From Moniliella sp. 'wahieum' (taxonomy: Eukaryota; Basidiomycota; Moniliellomycetes; Moniliellales; Moniliellaceae): DNA of 64,000 nucleotides. Made by a program: the position numbers and the translations under genes. The DNA lies in assembly GCA_003971905.1 (NCBI GenBank), contig RSEE01000057.1, forward strand, positions 1 through 64,000, in the 5' to 3' direction. The notes beneath the pieces are model-generated. The model was not told the origin of the DNA. It saw nothing but the letters and a program-made list of their open reading frames with translations, and made no database searches. The stretch's first letter is position 1, and each line of letters begins with the position of its first letter. Shown piece after piece: positions 10,427 through 22,775 of this stretch.

Positions 10427-12110
10427 TGGCCATATGGGGACCAGGTGACATCGGAACCTGCGTGCCAGTGTCTCCCATTTGTTTTTCTTCTCTGGCCTTC
10501 CCACCCTTTTTGTGTACCCGTTCGTTTCCTCCTTGACGACCCTTACGACCTTTGATTGATTTTTTGCACGACCCACCCGACACCTGCCCGGCCGAATCGT
10601 CGGCATGTGCTGTAACACGACGAGTCCACTTCTCCGCGAGAGCCAGGTCTTTCCACATATAGGTGTACTATAGCAATATAGTAGTCATCGACCTGCATAA
10701 TGCAGCCCTCGCGCCTGTGGTATCTCCTGTGCATCTTGTCATCCCCATTGTAGGTATTTTGTCAATCGCGAGAGCTTTGGCCGATTATTGGGATAGGTCA
10801 GAACAAGGGTCATTGCCAGTCTCCATTATCTCTTCTTCCTCTGTTCCACACTCTCGAAGAGGAAGGTACAAAAGGGGAAGCTTGGACCTTGGACCGGCTC
10901 CCGTTCTCCTTGTTGGTCCGGTGGAATCCCCGCACGTTCGAATGGGTCGCTGCTGTATACTTGCCTTTTGGATCGTTTGCAATCATCCGCCTCTTCGTTC
11001 AACTGCCAAGAGACAGGATCATCCCGATCAAACTGTCTTGTTGTGCTGACGGAGCGGGGGCAACGGGTAACTGGTAATGCATAACGGTCCATTACTGGCT
11101 CTGTTTGTCAGGCCAGGACGATGGTGGCCTACTCAACAGCCGACTTGCAAATCCCCTGTCTCGGACAGGCCCTTGATGGCCTCCTCGTCTAGCCCCGACT
11201 GCTTTACAGCGCCACATCACAGGATGATCGATTCGATGATTGATGATATCTTCGCTTGAGGCGACGCGCCACGTGATGGGACAGGCCGAGGCGCTCGGTA
11301 GGATTGCGTAATCTTTGTTCCCACGTGGCTGCGGTTGGCTCGCATGCCACATGTCACATGTCATATGCACACTCCCATCGCGTGAGGCCACCGAGCGGGG
11401 GCGGCCACATCCAGGGCGTGCGCTGGTAGCTTTCAAGGAGCGGCGGCCACGGCGCGTGGGGTATCGGAGGGTATGGGATGGGAGGGGGTGGCACTCGCAG
11501 ACGGATCTGCCAGGACCCAGGGCGCACAGGGAACAGGGTAGAACAGTGCTCGATTGGTGGAGGAGAGATGGTCGATGGGGTGCTGATGGTGATCATGCAT
11601 CATGCATCCTCTGATTGTTGTCTGTGTTTGCCGGACGCTGCTCCGGAGATTGTTAATGATTGTTGCAGCGTGCGAGTCAAACTGCGTCTCAGGAGCACGG
11701 GATGGATGATCGATGAGATTGAGACTCAGTCGGAGTACTCCGACTGCGTTGCCATGGCGCGTTCCGAGCGCTGATCGGGCTGGCCAGTGACTAGTGATGG
11801 GTAAATATTAAATCGAGAATTATCCGATGGCCATGCTGGTTAATTGATTGGCGATTGGCGATTCGATTACTCGATTATCGCGGCTATCGCCGCCCCAGCA
11901 GGGTAGGGTTGCTCAAGTGGGGCAAGCCAGAGCCGCCTGGTGGCAAAGTGGTCAAGGGCGGCAGGGGGGCAGTGTTGCGCGCGACCCTTCTGCCGGGCCC
12001 ATCGGGCCGGAGGAACTTTTTTTGGTTGGGTGTCCGCCGCCACCGTCCCGTCATCCCAGCCGACGCCTCTCGACGGCAGCCCAAGCAGGCCGCAACTCGC
12101 ATCGCCCACC
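10427..12110. other. Intergenic region, fumarate reductase to zinc-finger gene
   Basis: No supported gene in 1.7 kb. The 3' UTR of fumarate reductase probably extends to the T-rich stretch at 10555-10566. Words seen: GATCGATTCGATGATTGATGAT at 11225-11246 (split by a TCGAT core), CACGTGA at 11270-11276, ACATGTCACATGTCAT at 11349-11364, GATGATCGATGAG at 11705-11717, and CAGTGACTAGTGAT at 11785-11798. These cluster upstream of the zinc-finger gene. Confidence 0.35.
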
Positions 12111-13373
12111 ATGTCTTCTGTCCCCTCCTCTGTACGTCCCCACTGCCCCCGTCGTCCCCATCCTCCCCATCCTCCCATCCTCCCATCCGCCCCGTCTCTC
12201 CACATCGCCTGCACGCTGCTGCGCACGAGGCTCACCGGCCGTGGCTGGCCCGGCCGCCGCCTTTCCCCTGCAGGGGAGCGTGTGGACGCCCGCATCGGCC
12301 TGGCGCACCCTCGCTCACACCCGCCCTCTGTCTCCCCCTCCAGTCCGCCACTCCGTCGCTGCGTGCGTACCCCGACCGGACCCGGCGTTGCCTGTGCCGC
12401 CACCGCGCTCGGTTGCCTCCAGCCGCCGCGACAGCGTTGGCAGTGCGCGCCGTCGATCGGCCGCCTCCCTCGCTGCCAGTGCCGCTGGCCCCGCACGCTG
12501 GGGCCGAAGACCCTCTTGGACTCCAGCTGGAACAGAGCAGATTAGTCGCTCTCTCAGTGCCTTGGCCCACCAGCTGGCCCCCGCCAACAGCCATGACGGC
12601 GGCGGCGGCGACTGATGTTGAACGTCCGCGCCTGCTTCTCCGTCCGTTGAGGGCCATACGCACTTTGGTGCCGAGTGCGTTCCTTCGTCGTTGGATTCTC
12701 GACTGGTGGATGTACCGCCTTCGGCGGCCGCCTTGGCGCAGCTGCGCACACAGGCGGAAGCACCCGATGATGCGCCTCGCTCCGTTCCCCGATCCACGCC
12801 TAGCAAGGACAGCAAGGAAGGGACGCTGCACCAATGCGAAGCGTGTGGCAAGGTGTATCGTCATCCTTCCTGTCTGATCAAACACCGTTGGGTACGTCCC
12901 CCCCCCTTGCCCTCTCTGTGCGACATGCTGACGCTTGCCACAGGAACACACGGTCTACTGGAAAGAGGCATCCAAGTTCCTTTGTCAAAGCACCAGCAGG
13001 TCCAGTTATTGGAGGCCGCTGCTATCTTGGTTGGTATGGACACTCATGCCACCAGTCTGCCTGAAGAAAAGGCGTTGTGGCCAGCAGCCGTTTCTCCGCC
13101 TCGCTCCGGCCTGCTCGGCAGCGACACGTTCAACTTTGATCGTTTGAGGGCGCACGTGCCCGTCGACCCTCTGCCTCTGCCAATCTACCTCGTTTGCTTC
13201 TCCCACTGGCGGTGGTACGGGGCCGTTGCGGACACCACCCTGCCAGGACGGTGCCCGAGTGGCGATTCCCTCGCTACGATTGTCGGCTGCCCGGGAGGAC
13301 AAGGAGGATGAGGATGAGGTGCTGCCTGATGCCCCGGACGACATGTGTTGGCGACCTAGTCATGGACGAGTAG
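12111..13373 (+). CDS. C2H2 zinc-finger regulator, conserved fungal one-finger type
   Basis: The ATG at 12111 has a good context (CCCACC before it). A short first exon (MSSVPSS) ends at a GTACGT donor at 12132. A basic, Ser-rich stretch (RRDSVGSARRRSAASL) follows, then a single C2H2 finger at about 12832-12952: CEACGKVYRHPSCLIKHRW, with the last His coming from the next exon across an intron at 12892-12943. Directly after it is the conserved fungal block YWKEASKF...KHQQVQLLEAAAIL, then LPEEKALWPAAVSPP and SGLLGSDTF, and an acidic tail (EDKEDEDEV) ending near 13373. This architecture is widespread in fungi as a nuclear protein of poorly known function. Single-base frame breaks occur near 12973 (a T run) and near 13250. 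Confidence 0.75.
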
Positions 13374-13725
13374 GTCCCCTCATGGCCTTCCTGGAACAAA
13401 ATAATGCATACCTGTACAGTACCTCGGCTTCGGCCGAGGCCAGGACTACCAAAGGCGCCAGTGAGTAGCAAAGAGATACGAATCCAACCCTGGCGGCATA
13501 TCCATTGGGGTCTACTGTTCATACAAGATCAGGTAGGAGAGGGATGAAAGATGAGGCTTGGTGCGGAGAAGGATTCAAAGAGGATGGTGAATGGGGAACG
13601 TCAGAGTCGAGCCCGTGACGCAGTCACCGGGATCACCGGGGCCATCGCGAGCAAAGTAACAGGGCGGTTCAACGTGGACGCTACAATTTCCGACTCGTGC
13701 CACATGAAACTGACCAAGGTCTGCG
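13374..13725. other. Short convergent intergenic region
   Basis: This region lies between the end of the zinc-finger gene and the end of the minus-strand gene beginning at 13726. Nothing else is recognised. Confidence 0.4.
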
Positions 13726-16700
13726 TCAAACCTCACCCGAATCGGAGGAGGGGGGAGTGGAACGAGACAGGGCCGCCTTGCGAGTTTGAGAAGTGGTGGT
13801 GGAAGACAAGTCAGGCGCCATGGGCTTGCCGGTTCTGATCAACCCCTTCGTGCCGAGTGCGGTGGTGTTTCGTCCCTCCGAAACGGATGGTTGCGGATTG
13901 GAGGGAGCGGTAGAGCCATCAGGTTCCAAGCCCCTCAGCGTTGCTAAGCCAGAAACTTCATCCCAAGAAGTTTCGATTGGAAGGAGAGAGGTTTGAGACG
14001 GGCGCCGCTGGCTCCATTCGTCTTCGACCGTGAAACGTACCGCTTCTGCCTCCTTGTGATCGGAAGAAGTCTGCTTCGAGGCCATTGGAGCGACAGGGGG
14101 TAGACCGTTATCCGAATCGGCCTGTAAGAGGGATTGACGAGGTAAGAAGCTAGGTTCTTCGTGGATCACCGTGAGAGGCAAGACACTGGACTGGGGATAC
14201 GCTTCTGAGTCTTCACTGCTAATTTCAGAGGCGTTTGGAAGTTGGAGTAGCACCCTCTCTCCTGTCCCTTGTCCTCCTGGACAACGGTAAAGGTTTGACG
14301 TTTTCATCTGGGAAGGTGCAGGTTTGGAGGCAGCCTCAGGCTGGGTAGGGGGAACCGCTTGAGGCACTGCCAAGGGTTGAGAATATACAACGCGGTGTGG
14401 GCGTATCCATATGGACAGACGGGGTTGTAGAAACGAATTGGCCATCTGTTCTGGGGAGAAAGTGGGATTGTGACGTCAACTAGAGCATTGTCAGAAACGG
14501 CTCTTGTCACGGACCCGGCTCCCAACAGGGCACTCTGGTCCAAGGATGAAACGAGGTCGGATCGGGGATGCAGGGGTCCTCCGTATCCGAATACCAGGTA
14601 CTCACTCGCTGACAACGAGGGGGAGGAGGACGACTGAGATGCGAGTTCTAACTCTGGTGGTGCACTTGCTCGGGTTCCAACTCAACCTCGACGGATTTCG
14701 ACTGGTTATCCTCCGAGGTCTTGGGCAACGGAGAGGCGACTTCCAACTCGGCGGCGCACATCTCCGGTTTCCAATTCGACTTCGACGATTCCGTCCTCTC
14801 CTTTCATCGTGTCCCGCTGCTTGTTGTAGGAAGTTGACGAGGAAGAGGAGGGTTGTGGTAGGGTGGGGCGCGGGCGCGGTGACCCTGGGGTGAAAATTGC
14901 TTTGGCAGCAAGCCCTGCGCTTGCCACTCCCGCCCCCCGATGGCCAGCAGAGCAGCAGGAAGGGGTAGACGCGGTGGCGCTGGCGTCTCGTAGTAGTACA
15001 CTGTCCAGTACACCGCCCCAAGAGTGAAGTGCATAATGGAGGTAGCTTGGGCAGGGGGCTGGATAAAGCCGGCCCAGCGATCGCATGCCAATGCCGGGAA
15101 CCAGCGTGTTGCAAAGGGCATTGGATAGCAGGCCAGACAACTCGCGCGCCGATCGAGATCCTTCCGAAGGACTCGTAACTTGGGCCGCATGGAGCGTAGC
15201 GAGTAGCACCTCCGACGTGCAATCGTAGTCGTACACCTGCGGCCACACTAGTACGGGCTGCGCTTGCCGCGTGGGAATAGCCGGTTGGCAATCGTCCCTG
15301 ACCGTGCCAGGCGTGCCATGACTGCCTGTCACTGTGACCAAGTCATGAGAAAAGGGTCAGCGATGTGTGGCCCATAGGTGGGGCAGCAGCAGAAAGAAAC
15401 ACGTACCGCTGGAGCATACACTGTTCGCTTCCTGTTCCTTTGTCCCTTGGTCGAACGAAGTAGAAGTCGGCTTCTCTGCATCTACATGCACCGCTTCCAC
15501 CGTCTTGGAACTTGAACCCACCAAACCAGGACGTTCAGTTCGGTGAGCAGAAACCATCTCCACGTACGATTGGCCGGATTTGACAGAAATCGTCTCGGCA
15601 GAAGTGTCCCTGCCGGCAGGGACATATCCGCCGAGTTTCCAAGGAGAGCTTGAGGCGTGGGAGTTGGGATAGTTTGCCGAGGTGACTTTGGGGGTGCTGA
15701 ACACGTCAGTCCCGGCTTGGAGGCCTCTACAAGCGTAGTGATCGAATCCGACCCTGTCATTTTGTGGGTCGTCACCGTCGGAGAGACATGAGCGCGTTCC
15801 TCCTGCGACTTCAAAATCGAGTGCAAATGCATTTCCTCCATCGCCGGAGGTGCAGGAAACGATCGAGGTGGATGCATTGGAGACGGGTGTATTGCAGGTG
15901 TCATAGCTTCCTTCTCCGGCTCCCTTGACATCTGTCGTTGTGACGACTCTGAAGGCTCCCCGTCCCCGTATGCCGCGCTTGCTGCGTTGCTCCAGTGGCT
16001 TGGGCGCTTGCAGAGTATTGGTAGGCCCCGTCGATCCCTCTGGCAATTCTTTCGCCTCCAAAAGCTCACCCGCCTTCGGTAGTACCACCATCTGTGCAAT
16101 CTCTTGCACATGCGTCTCTGTCGCCGGGTCGTGTCCCTTCTCGAGAGGAGGAAAGGGCGTGGACTCTGAGGGTCCTTCTGACGGTCCCTCTAACGGTCGG
16201 GGGACTTGCAACTCGGAGGTTGACAACGCTGGACAGGCTCAATCGGATGGAGGGGCGTGACAGCTGCTCGTGTCTCCTGTTGCATAAGCCACTTTTGTGG
16301 CTCCCCTGCTTCTGGGGGTTCGGAACGCGCCTGGGGCTCCTCCGAGAGTCCCAGACGGTTCGAAGGTTGCAGAACGTGAGGGGATCCAAGTGGTGGGGTT
16401 GATTCGGCTGGTCCCATGAGTACCTCTCGCGCCTCCGGTTCTTCTCCTTCTGAAGGAGGAGTCAGACCCCGTGACTCAATTGACACCGTTTGTTGCGACC
16501 TTGGTGTCTCGGTGGGTTGAGAAGGCTGCATAGGCTCGGAGGTTGGAGTGGCTTGACTGCCTCGGCTCTTTCCTGTGGCATCTCATGCTCATATAGCTCC
16601 GATGCCTTCAATGACTCCCATCCCAAGTTGGGTTCGACATGTGGGGAAATGTCGAGTGCCTTTGCCGGTTCGGCGGCTGGTTCGGCGGTGGTCCCCGCAA

Positions 16701-19700
16701 CTTCTGTCGCAGCTTCAGGCACTGGTTCAAGCACTGGCTCAAGCACTGGTTCAGGCACTGGTTCAAGCACTGGTTCAGGCACTGGTTCAGGCACTGGTTC
16801 AGGTACTGGTTCTGTGGATTCATCGGGCATGTCCTGCTGATTTGGCTCAGAAGGTTCCGCCGGCTGCGATTGAGCAGACGGATCGGGAGGGACGGCTTCT
16901 TCAGCTCGCTCTTCTGGCTCGCTCGACCCCTCAAGAAGCTCCCATTCCTCTGGCTCCGAAGGCTGTCGGGGGGAGATGATTGCTCCGGCTGCGATGCTCG
17001 CGGGGACTTGCATGCTTGTCCGACTGCTCGCCCCCCTGTTCTGGATCTCTCTCGTCTCCAAGGACGCTGTGGTGTCTCGTGGTCTGCAGAGGAAGTCGAA
17101 TTCGCTGGCTGCTCGGGTTCCTGCACATCTGGGACGTGGAGTGTCTTAGCAGGGAATCGAGCGTGACGGGGTGCCCCAGCGCACAATATTTTTTTAGCGA
17201 CCATCTTGCCTCTCTCTAAAAGCGGCAGTACAGAGGTTAGAATTTGGTCTGCAGCAACGTTGGGCCAATCGACCATCAAAGATCCAGAACGAGAAATGTC
17301 AAATGATTGAAGACGTACCTTCTAAAGAGGAACTGCTTCCTCTTTCCGTCAGAGACGGTGGACTTGGGTCCAACTCTGGCGGCGTCTGTGTACACGCCAG
17401 ACCCTGCTGGGAAGCCGCCACGACCGCAACGGTGGTGGTCGAACTTGTCACCTTCTGGGTCACCACCGTCTGGGTGTCACGAGTATTTTTCTCCTGCGAC
17501 ACCGAGACGGAGGCCACAAGGTTGTCCTCACCCGCCGTAGTAGGAAACGGAGGGGAACGATCTAGCGGAGGCGGGGATGGTTCGGTGTGATCATTTGCTC
17601 GGCCCCTGGCAAAGAAACGACGTCGCCACTTTCCCTAAAGCGGATGATTCCGACGACCCTATTGCTTCCAATGGCTCGATGTCTGTTGTTTCCAATGGCT
17701 GTGCAGGTTCGGGTGATCGAGATAGCATGGTAGGCTCGGTTAGTTCCGTTGGCACCTCCACCTCTGGCTCTGGTGCCTCCGCTTTCGCGTCGTCTGGCAC
17801 TGCTGGTACATCAGACCCTAGTGATTGCACGGGCAAAGACAGCACCTTCGGCACCGCAGGCTCAGAAGGCAGTGTGAATTCAGGCGATTGAGGTAGCTTC
17901 AATGGCCCTTGTCCGCCTTTGGAATCTTGGGTTCCTCTAGCTCCTCCGGCTCTTTGGGTGCCCCACCTCGGGCGGCAAGCAATCCAAACGGTGGAGTAGG
18001 TTCGGCGACTTGGCTTGGAACGGCGCGCGTGATCAGTTCCTCCGACTTCTCCACCACCAGCGCATCCGTACCTGGCTTGAGTTCATCCTGCGAAACCGTA
18101 AGGACGGAAGGTACCCGCACGGGCGTGAGCGGAGCTGGCCCCTCTGCCGCTACCTTAGAAGGCAGGAGAGGTTCGGTCGCGTGGGACGGTCCAATGGCTT
18201 TACCGCCACACTTTGAATCTCCACCTGCCCAGAGATCACTGGCACAAGGCCCAATCCATCCGTTCCACGTACGGCCTGGGTTGCTGCCTGTGATTCTGAT
18301 GCCTTCGGCGCGGACGGGAGGGCGTCGACACCGTGGGCCTCCTCTTGTTTCTGCTCCTGCTCCTGCGTCTGCTCTGTCGGGGGCGCGCGTTTGAAAAGGC
18401 CGATGGAGGAGGTTGCGGGCGCGCCACTGGACCCGGGAGGAACGTCCATCGAATACGGCGAGGGAGGGCCCAAGTCCAGCCCGATCGATGGCATTGGCGC
18501 CTGCGCTTCGTGCCCTGCATCGCTTTGTCTCCGACCCTACCGTCGATCCTTCCCGTGACGAAGGGGGAAGATGCGGGACGGCAGGCGACACAGCGTTCAA
18601 AACCGAGTACGGTCCCTCCGCTGTCGATCCATCATGAGCAGCATCAAACTGACCTGCTGCGTCGCCGCTCAGACCGTGGGAGACGACGGGCTGGGCCAAG
18701 CTCGGGCGGTGCCGGCTAAGAGACAGAAACGACTTCATGGACTTGGGGTGGAGTCCTGGGCTCGCAGGGCTCAGGCGGGAGCGCAATAAACTGGGTGGGG
18801 ATTTGAGGCTAAGTGATTTGTGGCTGGGAGAGTGGGTGGGGGAGGAGATAGGTGGAGTTCGGCCAGGGCCCAAGTGCCTCCTTTGACTCCCTTGACGATA
18901 CCAGTCGAGGAGGCGCTCGGGGTGGAGCAGCAGGAGATGTGGAACGATGAGGAAGAGCTGAGATACAGAGGAAGAGGGTTCTTGTTCTTCCGAACGCGGG
19001 ACTGGGACCTGGGACATAGTTGTCGCAGAAGAGACAACTTGGTCTTGAGCACTGTCTCCTTCTCTATCTTCTTCTCCATTGGCTGCATCGCCATTGTCGG
19101 AGCAGTTGCTGACAGCGACGGTCCGGCGTTGGAAGCAGACGGGGGCGGAGGGCGGAGGGGGACGCGGGATGAACCAGGCTGTGATAGCGAGGTGAGGAGA
19201 AGCCTGAAGCTGGATCGTGTACCTGCCCTTATCAGGAGGTGAAGACGGCGTTAACGGCGGTAAGGAATCCATGTGGGATAAATCGCCCCCCTGGGTCTCG
19301 CGCCGTCGTAGACCAAAGTTCCATTGGCCCGTCAAGTGGAGCACATTGGTTTGCTGCACCAACGTTTGTTGCAGCGCCATGAGCACTTTGCCATCAGGTT
19401 CATGGGCTTGCATGGCATTGCGTACACTCCGCTGGGCCGCTAGCAACATGGACGCGGGCGCCTTCAACTCCTGGTCTGGTCCACCTGAAGAGACCTCTCC
19501 TAGTCCTGAGCCAAGTGGGGAGACAGATTCGGTCTTCTCGTGACTTTGTGTAGGGGTTAGGAGGGTTCTGCAAGCGAAGCGTGGGGCGCGCGTCCCTCCC
19601 GCTGCATCCAGCACTTCTGGAGCCGGAGTGGATGGCGCGGGAGTAGAAAGACGGAAACCCTCCACTACGTCCTCAGATTCTCCTTGATCGGCGGAGCGAC

Positions 19701-20840
19701 CCTCAGGAGGGAGAGAAAGACCGCGATCGGGTGGCCTTGCAGAGTAAAGAGAGAGAGTAGATTGCATGGCTGGGACCAAGGCGGCAAAGCGAATGTGCCA
19801 TTGCCTCGCGGCGCGTACAGTTCCTTAGACGCGGGGAGTAGAGCCGATAAGACATTTTGAGCCACACGTTGTTGTTCGAAAGGAACCGGGTCCCCTGATC
19901 CGAGAGAAGAGTCATCTCAGCCAGGGTGGCTGAACCTTGCAGGAAGAGGGGCATGTGCACCTCCCTTATCATGGCGACGGGTCGGCCTTCTTCGACAGCG
20001 TACTCGGTTGACCCGCTCAACTGGGTTACATCGGGGTCTGCTGGCAAGATTTCCGTCCGTTGACTGCTCCCAGAGCCAGGAGGAAGCGAGTCGATGCCAT
20101 CCGACATATCTGGCAAGGCGAGCATCATGTCAGGGGCACGGGCCCAAGCGCTAGCGGCGGCGCCAGACCAGGTGCACAGGAGAGAGGAGAGGTGATGCAG
20201 CCACTGGCTGTGATGGGCAGACGAAGTGAGAGAAAGGCTGTGGACGCTCCACTCGAACCATTAAGGGAAAATATGACGAAAGCATTCGCATCCGGCGGGG
20301 GTTGTGATGGGCGTGCCCGACTTGGCAACATGGACAAACCATTCTCCCCGTCTAGGACCGCGGCCAAGGTACGCGACAATTTGGATTGAGGAGAAGGAGG
20401 TCGGGCGAGGAGGTCGGGCGAGGAGGGAGGTCTACGTTTGCAAACCAACGTGAGATGGCGGGAAATGGTCAATACAACTTTCTGCGCCGCAACGTCGAGC
20501 AAGCCAGCGGCATGCACACAGGCGCCGGTCGGGGGGTCATTCCAGAGCATGCTTGCTGATGTCAATCGCTGGCAACGAGAGCTGACGTGGTAAATCGTAA
20601 CACGCAGTATGCCCAGGGAAAGAGGAGATCGTAGACGGACTGGCCTCGTTGGGGACCGGGGCATAGTCCTGGACGAGGGAAACGACGAACCCCCACCTTG
20701 GACGCCTTGGTCTTGGGGGAAAGAGAAGGTCTCTTGAAGCTGCGCTGCGATCGCGTCGGCGGCCACGGCATAGGAGGGGGGTGAGCGGCAAGCAACGTTG
20801 TAACCACTTGGGATACCTGGGCAACCTGCTCAGGGGACAT
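13726..20840 (-). CDS. Very large Pro/Glu/Ser-rich protein, function unknown
   Basis: The minus strand is open in long stretches across 7.1 kb, the longest being 626 codons (17899-19779). Successive stretches continue one another in composition and are joined by frame changes or introns; one good donor (GTACGT) is at about 17323 with an acceptor near 17220. The possible start, MSPEQVAQVSQVVTTLLAA at 20840, precedes a folded-looking N-terminal 400 residues (AGLLDVAAQKVVLTISRHL, GSATLAEMTLLSDQGTRFLS). The rest is disordered: PEST-like EPEEWELLEGSSEPEERAEE, a tandem EPVPEPVLEPV repeat (DNA at 16715-16813), and an S/T/E-rich C-terminus. It could be one protein of about 2,300 residues or two or three genes. 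I recognise no family. Confidence 0.45.
16715..16813. repeat. Coding 12-bp minisatellite (EPVP/EPVL repeat)
   Basis: About eight units of GGCACTGGTTCA with variants (AGCACTGGTTCA, AGCACTGGCTCA) in tandem. The minus strand encodes an alternating EPVP/EPVL repeat. The 12-bp unit keeps the frame, which supports this stretch being coding. Confidence 0.8.
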
Positions 20841-20851
20841 GTCCCCACCGT

Positions 20852-21250
20852 CTACGTGATTTGCGAGGGGAGTGGAGTGGCGCGCTGCGGGTCGAGGATG
20901 ATGCGGTTGCACCAGAGGGTGTAGAAAACATCACCCTGCTTTGCCTTGAGGAAGGTATGGGCATCTGGGGAGAGGGGGGCAGATGGGGTCAGGCGGATGC
21001 GGGAGACTAGCATTAGCATTGAGGGGGTGGGGTGAGAGAAGCACATACCTTGGGCAACGAGCACCGAGTACGAAGTGCCGATAACGCAGCTCCAGTGGGG
21101 ATGGAGGGCGTCGTCGAGCTGCTGGACAATGGCTGCGGGAGGAGGGGGTGTGCGGGGCAGGGGCAGGGGTGGGGGGGTCTGGAGGGGCGCGGAGAGGATG
21201 GCGAGGACAGTGTCTGGGTGGCGGGAGGCATGTCTGAGCTGAGCACATCG
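20852..21250 (-). CDS. Dynein-light-chain-like protein (LC8 type, divergent)
   Basis: Minus-strand exons. At 21139-21056 the exon reads AIVQQLDDALHPHWSCVIG, then TSYSVLVAQ. An intron (GTATGT...CTCCCCAG, about 20973-21055) leads to DAHTFLKAKQGDVFYTLWC and a stop at 20852. HPHWSCVIG followed by an FxxxxxG-V strand pair matches the LC8 signature (NPTWHCIVGRNFGSYV...). An upstream exon near 21235 reads VLSSDMPPATQ, matching the TDMPEEMQ start of LC8. LC8 proteins are dimeric hubs that bind dynein intermediate chain and many other partners. The C-terminus (RIILDPQRATPLPSQIT) is longer than in LC8. The stop lies only 11 bp before the start assigned to the giant ORF, so a fusion is possible. Confidence 0.55.
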   Translation of the reverse strand, partial: RCAQLRHASRHPDTVLAILSAPLQTPPPLPLPRTPPPPAAIVQQLDDALHPHWSCVIGTSYSVLVAQGMCFSHPTPSMLMLVSRIRLTPSAPLSPDAHTFLKAKQGDVFYTLWCNRIILDPQRATPLPSQIT

Positions 21251-21255
21251 AGCGC

Positions 21256-21692
21256 GGGGGGGGGGGGGGGGGGGCGAGGGCAGCAGCGCGGTGTGGCAGG
21301 GGCGGGCATGGCGGGCATGGCGGCGGGGGCGGCGGAGTGGTGGGGGTGGGCGAGGCGGGCGAGGCGGCGAGGCGGCAGGGAGGGGCGCCTGCGACTGGGA
21401 CGGCGGCTGGATGCGCCCACGGATGTGGGCGGCGGGGGCCCGGCGGGGGCGATGCAGGACAAAGCTTGGTGGGGGTGCGCATCACGTGCAGCGCCGCAGC
21501 CGCCACACGCGGGCCTGATACGTCCGTCGTGGCGGTGGGCGGGCAAGAGCAGGTGTCGTGGGCTGGCCAGCGCACGCTCTCCTCGCCCGGCTACTTGGTC
21601 TACGTCGGCGTCTACTCGATGGTGAATGGGCGCAGCCCATATCCAATCGAAATCACTATCGCACGCCCATGCGCATCACGTGCACGCGCGAC
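21256..21692. other. Intergenic region with 19-base poly-G tract
   Basis: A run of 19 G at 21256-21274 (poly-C on the minus strand) lies just upstream of the first recognised exon of the LC8-like gene and could be the pyrimidine tract of an intron acceptor. The rest, up to the stop of the GRE2-like gene, is GC-rich with no recognised gene. Confidence 0.35.
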
Positions 21693-22775
21693 TCACAGCG
21701 CCAACACCTCGAGCGACGGCAGCCCCGTCCAGCCACGCTTCTCGTAGTCTGCCAGCGCCACCGCCTCCGCATCCACCTGCGCCTGCACCGACAGCGGCTT
21801 GATGCCCAGCAAGCGCGACTTGCTCCCGTCCAGCCGCCGCTGCACCACCCGCGCCCCGCGCCCGTCTGCCCCGCCGGCACACGCGCCTTGACAGCCGCCG
21901 GCACCACCGCCGACGCATGCAGTGCATCCACATAGTCCTGCCACACCCACGTCCCCGTCGCCGCCGGCAGCCGCCCCACCGCCCCCTCCGTCGACAGCGC
22001 GCCCACATGGATCGCCGCCACATCCCGCACGTCCACGTACCCCCCCTTGAGCGTCAGGTAGTCGTCTGGGCTGATCTTGCCCTGGAACAGCTGGTACTGC
22101 CCACAGAACTGTCGCGTTGAGCGTGCTCGGCGTCTGGTGCAGCCACGGCCCAAACACGAACGTTGGGTTGACCGCCGTCAAGTCCCACTGGGGCCGTGCC
22201 TTTTCCCACAACTCCCATGCTGCACGCTCGGCCAGCGTCTTGGATGCACGATACGCCGGCGACCCAGCGTACTTGACTGGGTCCGACTGCACCAAGTCGG
22301 GATCAACCGTGTTTCCAGTCCGTGTCCACGTTGAACACCGTGTCCGGATCCGCGTTGACATTGGCCACGGCCGCATTCGACGACGTCACGACTACACGCC
22401 GCACCTGGGTGCCGTGGCTAAGCACCGAGTTCAACACCGACGTTACCCCATTGATCGCAGGGTTGATCAGCGTCTCGTATGGGTCCTTGCTTGTGTCAAA
22501 GTCACAGGCGAGCCGGTATGGATCACCGCTGACACGCCCTGCACCACCTGATCAAAGGCACCCTTGACTTGCATGTCCGGCACCACCACATACTCCACCG
22601 AGCCGGCACCGTGCTTGCGCTCAAACGTGTCTTGCAAGTACTTGCCCTTTTCCGCCGAGCGAACGGTGGTGCGGACCTTGTATCCGGCGCGCAGCGCGTG
22701 CTCGATGATCCAGGCTCCAATGAAACCAGAGCCGCTGGTGATCAGAATCAGGTCACCCTTGGGAACAGAAGGCAT
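21693..22775 (-). CDS. NAD(P)H-dependent aldehyde/ketone reductase, GRE2-like extended SDR
   Basis: Extended short-chain dehydrogenase of the GRE2 / dihydroflavonol-reductase-like group, which reduces carbonyl compounds with NADPH. The start at 22775 gives MPSVPKGDLILITSGSGFIG, a cofactor loop with SGSGFIG in place of the usual TGxxGFIG. Then KVRTTVRSAEKGKYL, VIHTGSPVT, RRVVVTSSNAAVAN, the catalytic YRASKTLAERAAW (YxxxK), NPTFVFGPWLH, GGYVDVRDVAAIHVGAL and the C-terminal AEAVALADYEKRGW. Length of about 345 residues is normal. Frame breaks lie near 22495, 22330 and 22080. TCACGTG lies 223 bp upstream of the start. Confidence 0.85.

Noticed and set aside
11848-12110. Upstream extension of the C2H2 gene through the open frames starting at 11848/11855
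   Set aside because: The frames have no conserved sequence, and the ATG at 12111 has a good context followed by a clear GTACGT donor.
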